From assembly GCA_037957365.1 (NCBI GenBank), contig JARHVA010004089.1, positions 403,501-467,500 on the forward strand: a DNA stretch of 64,000 nucleotides. The letters are read 5' to 3'. A program made the translations under genes and the position numbers. The number at the start of each line of letters is the position of its first letter. Within the stretch, counting starts at the first letter, position 1. The notes beneath the pieces were generated by a model, which did not search any database, was not told the origin of the DNA, and saw only the letters and a program-made list of their open reading frames with translations. Shown one piece after another: positions 1 to 12,290 of this stretch. Source of the DNA: Torreya grandis (lineage: Eukaryota > Streptophyta > Pinopsida > Cupressales > Taxaceae).

Positions 1-862
1 CTTCCAATTCTAATCTAATCAAATTTTGGACCAATAACAATGCATTTTGATCAATTTGAGTAATTTGTGCGCAAAGTGCTTAATCATGCTTAAGAGTTAA
101 TTATCCCAAATCAAGGACTAATAAATAATTCCATGAAAACTTGTTGAATAATTATTTTTAGAAATGAATATTGAATATCTGCATCATTAGGTGACCTCAT
201 TTCTTTGGAAGACATCCCTAGGCCATAAATGCTACAAATATTAGGATTCATACCCTCTATGCCTCATCAATGCCTTCCATGATGCCCTCCATGCCTCTTA
301 ATTTCCCTTTCTTCAAATGTCATGATGAAGATAATTAAAAAATTATTTCTAAAAATTGAATTAATCCTCAACCATACATCTGAATCTTAAGATGGACAAT
401 TCTAGTTGATTCTGATCAAATCCACAAATATATAAATATAGAGGCCATGAACATCATTTATAAGATATTTTGGTGCAAAGTTATAATGCATAAATATATT
501 CAAGGAGCAATTGAAACTAGTGTTACCATGCCAAATTGATTCCAAGCCAATCCAAGCTACAAGCCAAAGGTGCCAAGGAGAGATGGAGGTAGCCAAGCTT
601 CCATTGCCAAAGACTTCATGAGCACAAGCAAAAAAAGCCACCACTACAAAGGCATTTGGAGCATCCAAAGAAGGTGAAGGAATTATTGTGTTTCCATTCC
701 TTTTTTTTTAGTTGTGTTTGTCATTTGCTTTTGTTAACTAAGCTCTCCTTAGTGTCTAGGCCTAGAGATGTTATGCTATTAGTGTGTTTATTTCATTTTG
801 TTTTTATTTTGGAACTAACACCATACTAACCATCTTTTCTTGAGTTAAATTCCTAGATCACA
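1..862 (+). repeat. 5' LTR (partial) of Tat-type Ty3/gypsy element 1
   Basis: This stretch is repeated in direct orientation at about 14845-15705, 14.8 kb downstream, with scattered substitutions. It ends in TAGATCACA, three bases before a tRNA primer site. Comparison with the downstream copy, which begins TGTAGACAC at 14504, shows that about 340 bases of this LTR lie left of the window. It would supply the promoter and the 5' end of the element's transcript. The antisense open frame at 402-668 is conserved in both LTR copies only because they are duplicates, so I do not call it a gene. Confidence 0.93.
431..438 (+). promoter_or_regulatory. TATA box in LTR of element 1
   Basis: TATAAATA lies in the 5' LTR and TATAAAT occurs at the matching place in the 3' LTR (15274-15280). 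The surrounding sequence is conserved between the copies. This is the likely RNA polymerase II promoter core of the element. No transcript evidence is available. Confidence 0.5.
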
Positions 863-865
863 TAA

Positions 866-883
866 TGGCATGCCTGGTGGGAC
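866..883 (+). other. tRNA primer binding site, element 1
   Basis: TGGCATGCCTGGTGGGAC starts three bases after the 5' LTR. It resembles the TGGCRYGCCYRGTGGGAC type of primer site seen in Tat-lineage plant gypsy elements, where minus-strand cDNA synthesis starts from the 3' end of a host tRNA. The second element in this window has a closely related site at 22387. The exact tRNA was not identified. Confidence 0.8.
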
Positions 884-3468
884 AAGACATATTTCACACC
901 TGAATAAGATCATTTTTCATCTCTAAAATATTTATTTGAGCTTTTAAAACTCTTGCAAATTAATTTTTTAACTTTATTTTGCCATTTTTGTTTACCATAG
1001 TTTTACACAGTAATCGACGTTGGCAAGTTGTACTGACATCGATTACCTATTTAATCGATGTTGGTTAGAAAAATTGACATTGGTTAGATCTTAGTTAGCC
1101 AAAGTAACCAATGTTAGTGGTAATAACCGACATCGATCACTATGTTTTTCCAAAAACACAGACCCGAGAGCTACTTTTTAAAATTTCATTATTTCAAGCT
1201 AAAAAGAGCTTCAAAGCTATAGGACATGTTAACAATTTTACTTTAAGACCAGTCTTGATATTTTTTCAAAACATTTTTAAATCACCTTTGCATGCTTAAA
1301 AATCAATTAGGAACCTTGTTTTGGTGTTTAACAAAGGACTTAGATGTTTTGGTGAATGTTTTCAAAGTTTGTAACTAAGACCAAGGGGTTAAATGAACAC
1401 CACGAAATCTTTCATTTTTGGTTTAAAATTGAACACACTTGTCAATTCTTATTTGCAATAATTGTTTAATCAAATTTTTATTCGGAAAAAAGAAGAATGT
1501 TGCATGTATGCTCTTCCATTTGTCCCCTATAGGGAACCCTTAGAATCAAAAGTGCCATTCCTATTGCAAATAGCCTAGTCGAAAGCTTAGAAACAAAGTC
1601 ATCTAAATCACTCCCGAAAAACTCATCAAAGTTTAGGTGACCTTGAAAATGACCCTAAAGTCCTTCTACTTTCATGATTTATTTATTTTTATGCATCTTG
1701 GCTTGCGAGGAAGACTTCATCACCTCCCATAATTTCTTTAGGGAAGCTTTGACCCAGGGTTTCATCTCGCAACATTGACTTCATTTAGCTCCTTTGAAGT
1801 TGCACACAGGACGTAGTGGCACTTTGGACATCGTATTACACTGAGTGAATAACAGTATGTAGTGGTTGTAAAAAGGACTAGACCTTTTTGCAACAATATA
1901 AGTGATATGAACTCAAAATTCATGCATTTCTTTTGCTTTGTTTTGTGTGAAAGTCATTATGCAATTGATTCCATTAGATTGTTCAAAAACTTGTTAGATC
2001 TTAGACAAATCCCCACTTGAAATAAAAGTATTGTTGGTGCAAGGTGGCCTCAAGGTCCATGTCATAGTAATGTCATTTGAGAGAAGGGGGGTGTAAAAAC
2101 CCTACTATATAAAGTGCATTTACTTTTGGATGAACACTTAAAATCATCTCAAATGAGGTATATTGACAAATTCTAACAACACCAAGCACCCTTGTCAGTT
2201 TAAGATCTAAAAAAGAGTAATTAGTTGGTCTTGTCTTAGTTTAAAGTCTTGTTTAGAGTGAAAACTTGGTGTAAACAAACAATTCAAACCAAACACAGTC
2301 CAAATTTTCCTTTGAATAAAGAGGCATTATTCTGCCCGTGTGAGATCATCGATTTGCCTTGTTCAAAAGTTTATCAAAAGCTTTAGACTCATATCATCCA
2401 CTTTGGTATAGTTATGTTATCCAATCAAGTTTAGACCTTTACCAAAGTTGTTTAAGTCCTTCACTTATAATCTAAATTCAGAATTACACCTTTACAAGTT
2501 CATAGGGTTGATGTGTTAAGTGGGTTCGCTATTTGCACTAAACTTGAGGGAATTTAGGTCTAATTTCCAATTTGGGTTGAAGGCCATTTGAGACTCATAA
2601 TCATTATCAACATTTGATATAATTAAGCCATTTAGTGCTAAACACTTGCAATTTAAGTCTATGAACCACAACATTTTGAGTCAAGAAAGGTAGTGTCATT
2701 CTATCAAAATTATAGGAAAACATCTTTGCCTTAAAGAGTTTTTGAAACAAACCTTTTAATCACACCTTTTTGGGTAGTATAGCATCGTTACACTGCCCAA
2801 AACATTTTAAATGTTTTTCTATAGACCCTCTTGCATAGATTTTTAAATTTGTTCCTACATCTTCAGACCAATCCAAGTGTACTTTTGTGATCTTTTGTCT
2901 AAAATAGTTATACTGTTCACTTTTCTCTAGCTTGTTTGTTAAAAGAACCTAGATTTACACCTTTTTTTGTGAGAAAATAAACTATTATTAAAGTGCATTT
3001 TGTTTCATACCTTATACCTAGTTGATCAAGTTCATGTCCAAGAATCAAATGCCTAGTGTTTGTTATAAGTGTTTCAAATCCGTTAGATTAAAACTTTCAT
3101 CTATTTTCAAAGTCTAGCTTTTGACGCTGTTTGGCCAAGAGTCCTAGCACATGCCTTGTTTGAGCCTAGATTTTGACGTCATTTTTGGCCAAAAGACCTA
3201 GCAACTTTTAAATTCCTAGATTAGACTAATTTGAAACACTTTGGCCTTAGAGTTTGGCATTTTGATTTCAGGTTCATTTACTCACTTATCTTTGTGTGAA
3301 CAGGGAAACGTTAGATACTTCATGCTAGCTTGTTTCCTCACAAAAATTTGCATAAACCTTTTGATATTTTTGACAAATCTAGACCAAGTTGGGACATCAT
3401 CTATTTCAGACATTGTCATTTTTAGAGTTTATCAAACTCTTTGACCTTTTATCTCAAAAGAATTGACT
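884..3468 (+). other. Leader of element 1
   Basis: About 2.6 kb separates the primer site from the first gag ATG. No domain is visible and frames are short. Such long leaders are common in Tat and Ogre elements. The notable content is a cluster of CGACATCGATCA-like words at 1005-1140, described separately. The rest is AT-rich, with phrases such as 'atagcatcgttacactgcccaaaa' absent from other parts of the window, and shows nothing I can assign. Confidence 0.6.
1005..1140 (+). repeat. Cluster of CGAYRTYGGTTA-like words
   Basis: At least five imperfect copies, in both orientations, of a word built on CGACATCGRT / ATCGATGTTGGTTA lie within 135 bases: near 1014, 1040, 1053, 1074 and 1126. They are more CpG-rich than their surroundings. 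CAGTAATCGACGTTGGCAA at 1008-1026 nearly equals CAGTAATCGACATCGGCAA at 61910-61928 in the unrelated copia element. Function is unknown. Confidence 0.7.
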
Positions 3469-6400
3469 ATGGATCCCAACATGTATTCCTACACTCATAG
3501 TGGAATCATTTACAATCTAGAGATTAGTAATGTAGTTACACAAGAAGAAATGGTGTAAGAACCCTATGCGGATAATATTTCTTATGAAATGGATTCTTAT
3601 CCCTCTTATAATACTCAATTAGGGGCACAAATCCAAAATCCATTGGCCAACTATTTGGTTAACACACCACCTTATTCATAATAAGACCAAGAGCAAACCA
3701 TGCAATACCTAGCTACAATATCTGTAGTGGATGAGCCAGTAATTCAATAGTCCTATTCTACTAATACAACTTCCACATATGAACCATTTTTGTTTGAGTG
3801 ACATTTGTTAGAGAACAAAGACAAGATTCTGGTTAGATCCATAGAGGTAGCGACTAAGTTTCTATAGACTTCCCCCATGAAAATTTACCAAGTCTAGTAA
3901 GAGGGCCCCAAAATATCATTTATGATCATCAGGTTTCTTCTATAAATCCTATGGCTCTAGTCCAAACAACGTACCAAGATCCTAATATATCTAATCAAGG
4001 CAAAAACATCATGAAAGAGAACTTTAACCAAATGCAAACATCATATCAAACATATCTGAATCTAACACATAATTTCAATCATATGAACATGGTATGTAAG
4101 CCTCTTATTGATCTAGTTCCTTCAACATGAGTGTTGATAGAGTTAATTAGACAAGAGAACCCAAATTCTGACCCATTTGTAAAAATTGTTTCAATAGATA
4201 GCTTGATGCATATGCCCGTTATTAAAGAAGTGTCTTCAACCTCTAAATTGAATAGTGAGTCAAACATAGTGGACAATGTGCAAACAACATCCAATCCTAA
4301 TAAAAGTGGTACTAATGCGTAAGCAACTAGCCAATAACATGTGCTTATAGTTAATCCCATGAATAGATCATCATACCAAGAATTAGGGGTTTCTACACCC
4401 CAGCCTCAACCAACTACTTCTTCAAGTGTACAACCTACAAGATCAAGGAATCAAATAATGACCAATCTCATGCCTCAAAGATAGAATGTGATGAACCCAA
4501 TTCCACAACAATAAGCACAATCTAGTGTATCAACACAACAGAGGATAAATACATTGCCACCTTAATCAAGGGCAACAAATGTTCCACCTTGCGAGGTAAC
4601 AATGAACATACTTATTTAGTTACAGACTAATATGCCAATCCAAAACCAAGCAATGACTAGTCAATAATGTGCAAATATTAGTCAATGGTAGATGCCAAAT
4701 TTACTACCTACTTTCACTTCCTCACAGGGATTCATGCAACAAGGAGGTCCCCATGTTTCTTAGGTATATATTAGACAACCATTTGTTCAAAATATGCCAT
4801 AAATCTAAAGACAGAATCTTGGTCCACAAGTTCCCACTCAACAAAAATGTTTGATTAGTCAGCAACATGTCCCTTTTCAACCACAAGAGGAATAGTATAG
4901 TTATATCCCTCCATCCCAACCATAAAATCCTCCAAGTCAAACCTTTAATTCCAACCCAAATCAGAATATCACACAACCAAATGTGAAATTTTAAGTATAT
5001 CTTAATCCACACATGCATATTCCTGGTCCATTCCATAACCAAACCAATATACCCCAACAGATATATCCATCACACCTTGGTCAAAGTATTCCACTTGTGA
5101 CCTCCCAACCATCTATCCAAACCCAAATTCTCCTTCAAACTAATATTCCTTCCTAGTTTCCTATCTTAAGAATTGCAACAGATGAAGAATACAATTGCTG
5201 TCAATCAAGTTGGTAATCAAACTAAAAAATTCAAATTGGATGACATATGTTTCTATCCATTCAACATGGAGTATTTGTAGATACCATTTCTTCTAAAATA
5301 CGAACCACCAAAATTCAATAAATACAAAGGGAAAGGTGACCCTAAGGCTCATTTGATCGAATTCTTCAATGCATGTTAACTAGTGGCATATAATGACATA
5401 TACTTTTTGTTGTTGTTTCCAAGAAGCTTGGATGGACAAGCCTTGGAGTGGTTTTTGAAGTTTTCCAAAAATTTAGTAATGGATTTTGATGATCTTTTTG
5501 ATAAGTTTTTGCAGCACTTTTCCTATAATCTCAAGCATGAGATTTCATTAGTGGACTTAACAAAAGCAAATCAAAAGGTTGGGAAGAGTTTTACAAGTTA
5601 TTTGCAGTGATGGAGAGCTCTTTCAATCCATTTCACCCATATTTTATAAGATAAACAATTAGCTACTATGTTTACCAAAAATTTGCATAATGAGATAACT
5701 TATCATTTGGAACTATAATGTGCATATACGTTCAAGGAGATCATTGATAAAAGTTTGTTGATTGAGAGGGAAATCATCAATAAAGGAGTCATCAAGCTTA
5801 ATTAAACTAATCAAAATCAAGGTACCAATAAGAGAAATGACCAACATCCCATTCAAGCACCAACATCACAATCGGTACAGGCCAATAACCATGAAAGATT
5901 GAAGCAATTCAACTGTAATAGGGATATTCTAGGAAATGGAGTAATTAAGTCCCATCATGTTCAAACTATGCAAACATCATCTGCACCACCTTTTCACCTT
6001 AGTCCTACCCAACAACCTCTCCAACCAATGCCGTAGGTACAATAACTAAGACCTACACAACAAATATAACTGTCTATACCATTACAAACCTTTCATCCTA
6101 GAAAAATCATGCCTACACATCGTATCTTTAGTGACTTAAGAGAACCTATTGAGTCTATTTTTCACAAGCTTGCTATCACTAATTTGATTAGTTGGCCTAT
6201 ACCAAAGGATTATTTGCAAGACATTCTTTATCCTGATTGGTATCATGAAAATAAATTCTATGACTATTATCTGGTCAATGGGCATAATCTATGAAGATGT
6301 GTCCAAATCAAACATTTAATTGAGAATATGTTGGAGAATGGAGAGATAAAATTAGATAATGGTGCTTCCATTTTAAATCAAACTCTTGGGATATATCAAA

Positions 6401-6620
6401 ACCCCTTTCCTTGACATAACAGTCAATAATAGCAGAATAATCAACAACAACAATGACTAGTATAATAGTAAAATCATTAGTATCAAAATCAGAGGCCGAA
6501 CCAGTAGAATCAATAAAATTAGAAGCAAAACCCTTAATGATAGAATAATGGAAAAAACCAAGGTCAAAATGGTAATAACCAACAAACCTACCATGTAGTT
6601 GCACATGACTACAATAGGGT
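3469..6620 (+). pseudogene. gag: gag of Tat-type gypsy element 1 (decayed)
   Basis: The frame starts at ATGGATCCC (3469) and is broken by many stops and frameshifts. Gag would form the cytoplasmic virus-like particle and package element RNA. The first 600 codons are rich in Q, N, P and T with no clear domain. The core (about 5296-5810) has the family pattern: PPKFNKYKGKGDPKAHL, then DGQALEWF, then FDKFLQHF about 20 residues later. This matches the plant retrotransposon gag domain. The open stretch 5383-5610 is part of it. Further on, 6109-6300 has SDLREPIESIFHKL and a remnant of the CxYHxxxGHxxxxC knuckle (DYYLVNGHNL, then a C), with cysteine and histidine positions partly lost. The start is inferred from position after the leader; translation is not possible now. 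Confidence 0.85.
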
Positions 6621-7269
6621 TGTAGGTCATATTGCAGGGGGTAGCATTAATACCATCTCCATTAATCCTAGACTAAACACTAATCAGTCTAGACCATTGC
6701 TAAACAACAACATTCATCCAAATTACATGGATAATCTTTTTTTGACCTGAGAATGCATACATGCCTACCAACAACTAGGACTTCCTCTTTTAGATCTTAT
6801 ATCTACAACTTGTCCTTGCCATGTGACCACATGCAAGTGCATTGACAACTGAGACTTGTCCTTTCTGGTCCCACACTATTTCCAACATCAGTTAGCAATA
6901 ATGGTATAGTATTTAATCCTTATTTTGTAATCACAACTTGAAGGTTGAAGATTACTATCCTAGGCCCACAACCACCTACCACTTTGCCTATCATGTAACC
7001 AACCTTTCAGCCTCAAAATAAACCATTCACTACTGACCAAGATAGGAAATTTGATATTGTGGAACAATTGCATAAGACATCAGCATAAAGTTCTATCTTG
7101 AACTTGATATGAATGTCAATAATCCATAAAAATATCTTGAATGAGTTTTTGACCTAATCCACTATTGCTAGAGACATATCCCATGATAACTTTTAAGCTT
7201 TGGTTGGACACCTAGCTCCAACCCAACAAGTCACATTCAACCAAAGTGATATGTCTTTCCTTGGCCTAC

Positions 7270-7740
7270 TCCATAATAATCCATTATACATATAAGTTTA
7301 TATAAAGCGACAAAAAGTGAAATGTGTCCTTATAGACTATGGATCCAGCCTAAACATAGTGTCTCTAAAGCTCATCAAGCTTCTTGGGTACATAATGGAA
7401 GATCTCCAACCATAAATAATAACTATCAAAGCTTATGATAATCAGGACAGAGAATTACAAGGCACCATTAGTTTGCTAGTTATCATTGGGCCTTTGACCC
7501 ATGATACACTTTACCATGTGCTTGACCTTGAGTTATCATACAATATGCTTTTAGGTAGGCCTTGGTTACATGAGATTCATGTAGTCTCATTAACACTACA
7601 CCAATGTATCAAGTTTTCCCACTCAGGGATGGAAGTGAATATTCTAGGAGATTTACACCCATATGAGCACTGCAATCATCTTGAGCCCAAATTTCAAAGC
7701 TATAATTATCAGTATGGTATGAATCCAAGTTCCAAGTAGG
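7270..7740 (+). pseudogene. Retropepsin (aspartic protease) of element 1
   Basis: The protease would cut Gag-Pol inside the particle. The active-site motif reads VLIDYGSSLNIV, with the catalytic Asp codon at 7335-7337; DGG or DTG is usual, so Gly/Thr has become Tyr. About 60 residues on comes the second signature, YNMLLGRPWLHEIHVVSLTL, typical of plant Tat/Athila proteases, then LHQCIKFSHSG. The open stretch 7473-7739 carries this part. Several stops precede it. Family assignment is firm; activity is very unlikely. Confidence 0.88.
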
Positions 7741-8977
7741 ATAAATGAAAATCTATACTTAGTGATCCGATAATTGCATAGATCCTAATACATTGGATTC
7801 CCTTTCCCACATGCTGCCTCTTGAAGCCTTTAATCATTTCACCATTTTAGATAATAGACTAGGAGAGTATGTGACCCATGATACATTTCATATTGCCAAT
7901 CTTCCTTAGAATTTGAAAACCTTTGGGCAACCTAAATTCATTCCACATATGCATTGGTAACAAAAGAACAAAGATAAGGGACCTATCACATTTGTACAAG
8001 CATCTGACCTAGGACCTAACACTCTTGAAGGGGATGATTCATGGTTATACAATGACAACCAAGTTGATTATTATAAAAGTGCAAAGTATCCTATTCCCAA
8101 TAGGATCATGGAACATCACAATTATGAATGAAGAGGCCTTGGACCAAATCAACAAAGAACCATCGAGCCAATTTACATGACTAAGTATGAAAGACCTTAT
8201 GGAATTGAATTTAATCTGGTTAGGGGTGACCCCACATATCTTATTCAAACTCCATCACCAACAAATAGTAATGATGATGTTGACAATGAAGCAGAGTCTG
8301 ATCATAGCCTAACTTTTGATGACCTAGCATAAACCAACCTGTTTGATAACAATTCCATTTGTACCCTTTCCTTGGCCATTCATTGCAATCCATTGCCATT
8401 ATATTATCCTCAACTGATAGATTAGGACCAACAATAATCTAGTCTACCAATTGATGAGTTTCAGAATGATGAGTCATTTTGTGATTTATTAGACCTTAGA
8501 GATAATGTTCTATTGGGAGATCACAAATCAAGATTCTCAATCACATTGGATCCTGTAGCCTATTTTGGAGAGTGAGTGAACACCTTTAGCAAAAAGCAAA
8601 TAAGTAAAACATTGAGGTCCCAAAGTGAAAACATCTTTGAGGCACTTTTTAACCACAGAAAAAATAAAGATAAAGGCTAGTCTAGTGGTGAAAACCTATT
8701 TTAGGTGCTGTTAGATGGGGGTGTTAATTTTTCTTCGAATGTAGACCAAGAGACCACCAATGATGAACTTGTCTATGGATTTGAGTTTAATTTTGAGAAA
8801 CAAAAGGTATTTGATCGAATTCTTTAAGAATTTTTGACTATTTTTATCACATGGCTGGATCTCCCATTAAGAGATTCAAATTCATCATGCTTAAGAGAAG
8901 TTGAAGAACAAGTCCTAACAGAAGACCCTAACATAATTCAATAGTTTAAGTCACTGCCTACTATCCTAGAAGATGGT
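7741..8977 (+). other. Protease-RT linker of element 1
   Basis: This is the spacer normally found between protease and reverse transcriptase in Tat elements. It reads as a decayed acidic coding region with short open pieces and many stops and has no recognisable domain. Open frames on the minus strand here (for example 8045-8248) look like shadows. Confidence 0.55.
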
Positions 8978-9870
8978 TTGACCCTTCTAGTCAAAGATAC
9001 AATAGAGATAAATATTGGGACTCCATCAGAACTAAAATGGATAAAATTAGGAGCGTCCCTCACTGAAAAGGAACATGACATCTTTACAGCTCTATTGGGA
9101 GAATTTATAGATATCTTTGCATGGGCCTATTCTGACATGCCAGGTTTAGACCCCACCTTGGTTCTGTACCATCCTATGGTTAATCATGATGCCAAACTAG
9201 TAAAACAAAATCTACATAAGATGAATCTTCACATTGCTATATTGGTAAAGAAAGAGTTGGAAAAACTCTTAGAATTAGGATGTATCTGATCCATTGACTA
9301 CTCATAATGGATCTCTAATGTGGTACCTATTAGTAAAAAGCCTGAAAGGATCAGAATTTATACTAATTTTTGAGACATCAACAAAGCTTGTCCTAATTAT
9401 GATTTTTCCTTGTCTAATATTGACATGATTATCGACTCCATGATCGATTATGAAATGCTTTCACTCATGGATGGCTTTTCAGGATATAACCAGATCAAAA
9501 TAACACTAAAAGACCAACATAAAACAACATTCACCACTCCATGGGGAACATTTTGTTATCAAGTAATGCCATTTATCCTTAAGAATGTTGGAGCTACATA
9601 TCAAAGGTCCATGACTATCATACTCCATGATATGATGCATGATATTGTTGAAGACTATGTTGATGACATATTAAGAAAATCCAAAACTAAGGCTGACCAT
9701 CCAGTAGTGCTACATAATATATTTGAAAGATTACAGGAGTAGAAAGTCAAACTCAATCCAAATAAATGTGTGGTTTGTGTAACTTTAGGAAAATTACTTA
9801 GCTTCATCATGTCTCGTAGAGGTATTGAAGTCAATTTGGCTAAATTCCATGCTATAACCAAAATCCCACC
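8978..9870 (+). pseudogene. pol: Reverse transcriptase domain of element 1
   Basis: This is the Ty3/gypsy reverse transcriptase, which copies element RNA to cDNA. Motifs run in order: the N-terminal KKELEKLLELGCI; the IYTNF-DINKACPNYDFSL block, where TGA at 9371-9373 replaces the usual Arg codon CGA; SLMDGFSGYNQIKI (motif A, catalytic Asp kept); FTTPWGTFCYQVMPF (motif B); EDYVDDIL (motif C, YVDD at 9656-9667); and KLNPNKCVV. In-frame stops interrupt it near 9288, 9371 and 9740. The catalytic Asp triad is therefore intact in a gene that cannot be translated through. Neighbours on both sides are the expected pol domains in the normal gypsy order. Confidence 0.95.
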
Positions 9871-10530
9871 ACCAACCAATTTGAAGTAACTTCATAATTT
9901 ACATGGTAAGATCTAGTCAATCTGACAATTCATCTCTCAATTAGTAGACAAGTGCCATCCATTTACACACTTTTTGAAGAATGGAGTTGAATTCCATTGG
10001 GATGATCACTACTAAATAGATTTTCAACAACTCAAAGATTATCTTGTTAATCTACCTATTTTATTACCTCCTATTCCAGGAAATCCATTTTTGTTATACC
10101 TATCAGCTACCTATCATACTTTGAGAGCACTCTTAGCTCAACATGATGAGAAAGGAAGAAGCACATTGTATACTACCTAAGCCGTACCTTGGTTACATAT
10201 GAACATAACTATGCACCTATTGAAATATCTTGTCTAGCCATGGTATTTGTAGCTCAAAAATTACACCATTACATGTTGAATAATAAGACCATGGTCATTT
10301 CAAAAGTATATCCACACAAGTATCTACTATCTAAAATAGCTTTGCAAGGAAGAATGGCTAAATGGATCATGATTCTCAGTGAGTTTGACATAGACTATGT
10401 CAATCAGAAGGCAATCAAGGGACAAGTTCTTGTAGATCAACTTGTTGAAGCACCTCTCATAGACATACAACCACTCACATTTCAATTTCCTGATGAATCT
10501 ATCATGACCGTCATTGACACACCCCTTTAG
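9871..10530 (+). pseudogene. First RNase H domain of element 1
   Basis: The region follows RT directly. It contains FHWDDHY, LPILLPPIPGNPFLLYLSAT and, after a frameshift near 10180, the open stretch 10189-10530 with TYEHNYAPIEISCLAMVFVAQKL and GRMAKWIMILSEFDIDY. This is the RT-linked RNase H, which removes RNA from the RNA/DNA hybrid. The usual first catalytic Asp position reads S in LYLSAT, as is common in Tat-lineage elements, where this copy of RNase H is degenerate. It ends in the KGQVLVDQL segment leading to the second RNase H. Confidence 0.88.
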
Positions 10531-10935
10531 GAGCAGCCCTGTAAACTATATTTTGATGGTTCATTCATTTCACATAGATCGGGGGTAGGCCTATTATTTA
10601 TTACACCATAGGGGGATCTAATCCCTAAATCATTTAGAATCAACTTTCCTTGTACAAACAACATGGCCGAGTATGAAATACTTATTGTAGGACTTCAACA
10701 AGTAGTGCAATGGAATATATCTCATCTCTAAGTTTATGGTAATTCTCAGTTAATCATCAATCAAGTTACAAGTCATTTTCAGGCCAAAGATGACAAGCTG
10801 GTTCCATATAAAGCCATGGTCAACACTCTTAGGCAACAAATTGCCAATATTCAGTTTGAGCACATACCAATGGCTAGTAACATAACTATAGATACCATGG
10901 ATACTATTGGCTCTCTGATTTGACAAATAGATCAA
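10531..10935 (+). pseudogene. Additional RNase H (aRNH) of Tat-lineage element 1
   Basis: A second RNase H fold follows the first: KLYFDGSFISHRSGVG (first Asp), NNMAEYEILIVGLQ (Glu), VYGNSQLIINQV, and IQFEHIPMASN. This additional, archaeal-type RNase H is the defining mark of Tat-lineage plant gypsy elements. It is thought to replace the weakened first copy. The third catalytic position is Asn (AAT at 10741-10743) where family members have Asp in GDSQL, so activity would be lost. Stops at several places, for example TAG near 10609 and TGA at 10921. This domain fixes the lineage of the element. Confidence 0.9.
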
Positions 10936-11179
10936 GATAAAGAGTATTAGTTCTTTATCAAGAGTTTGTCAGCACCAACTCATGAACCTTCAATTGTTGC
11001 CATGATTTAGGATATTGTTGGTCCTAATTCTATCTTGTATTCAGACCTTTACAACTACCCTCATGACCAAGTTCTTCCACATAATCTATCTCACTAATAA
11101 ACCAAAGTCTTCATTCATCATTACACTCGTTATACTCTACTTGGATCCACCCCTTACCATCATAGTTTTGATAGAACTC

Positions 11180-12290
11180 TACTTCATTGTTTGAACTTGG
11201 TAGAGTCTACATTAGCATTAAGAGAAGTTCATGAAAGAGAGTATGGAGCTCATTCTAGCAGGGCAGTCCTATCCAAAAACCTTTTGCATACTAGTTATTA
11301 TTGGTCCATAATGGATGCAGATGCCATTGCCTATGTAAAAAAGTGTGACAAATGTCAATGACATGTTAATCTGATTCATGCCCCAACAAAAACTTTGAAA
11401 CCAATGTTGACACCATGGCCATTTTATACATGGAGACTTGAACTCATTGGGAAGATTAACCCCACTTCATCTGACGGCCATAAAAATGTCCTTACCACCA
11501 CTAAGTATTTCACTAAGTGGGTTGAAGCTATACCCCTCACTTATGTGACTAGAAAGCAAATTTACAAATTTATTTTCAACCATCTCATCTACCATTACGG
11601 TATCTCTTTTGACATTATATTTGATAATGGAAGATCATTCAAAAACAAGGATGTAGATCAACGGTGTATCAAATATAACATCACACAACATTTTTCTATA
11701 ACATATTACCCTCAAGGTAATGGCCAGGTTAAGGCATCCAACAAAACCATTATCAATAAAGATTGTTAATGATGCCAGTCATGATTAGTACCTCTAGATC
11801 TTCCCTACTCTTTAGGCATATTGTACCAATCATCATACCCCTACAAGAACGACTTCATACTCACTTAGATACTAAATCCATCTTTCCCATTGAGGTTGAA
11901 TTACCTTAACTATGTATCTCTTTCAAGCATGCCCTAGATGATCATGACTATTGAGTAGCCTGCATGTAAGAGATAGAACTACTTGATGAGAAATGCATGG
12001 CTATGCTCAATAATCTTCAAGCATATAAAAACTGACTCAAAGGCCACTATAATCAATGTGTTAAGTATAGAACATTTAAACTTGGTGATCTTATTCTTAA
12101 ATAAAACCAAAATAATACTATGGCTGAGAAGAAGCATTAAGGAAAATTCAAACCAAACTGGATAGGGCCTTTCATCATCACTGTAGATTATGGATCAGGA
12201 GCATACAAGATTGCCACATCAAACGACAATGAACTTCTAGAGTTGATGAATATTATTCATCTCAAGCGGTACTATGCTTGAATTCTAAGG
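11180..12290 (+). pseudogene. Integrase of element 1 (decayed)
   Basis: The integrase would insert cDNA into the genome. The zinc-binding part shows EVHEREYGAH, YYWSIMDADAIAYVKKCDKCQ-like residues (about 11228-11360). The catalytic core (11395-11769) has TWRLELIGKINP, TTTKYFTKWVEAIPL, IIFDNGRSF and PQGNGQVKASNKT. Of the D-D-E triad the first is Glu (GAA, 11440-11442), the second Asp is kept (11623-11625) and the Glu has become Lys (AAG, 11731-11733). The C-terminal part near 12150-12290 ends in WIGPFIITV, GAYKIAT and IIHLKRYYA. There is no chromodomain, as expected for Tat. Confidence 0.93.

Noticed and set aside
402..668. Antisense open frame in the LTR, conserved in the 3' LTR at 15308-15511
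   Set aside because: Conservation follows from LTR duplication. No domain or other evidence of coding was seen.
4079..4360. Minus-strand 93-codon open frame opposite gag
   Set aside because: It overlaps the decayed gag on the other strand and has no domain. It is a shadow frame.
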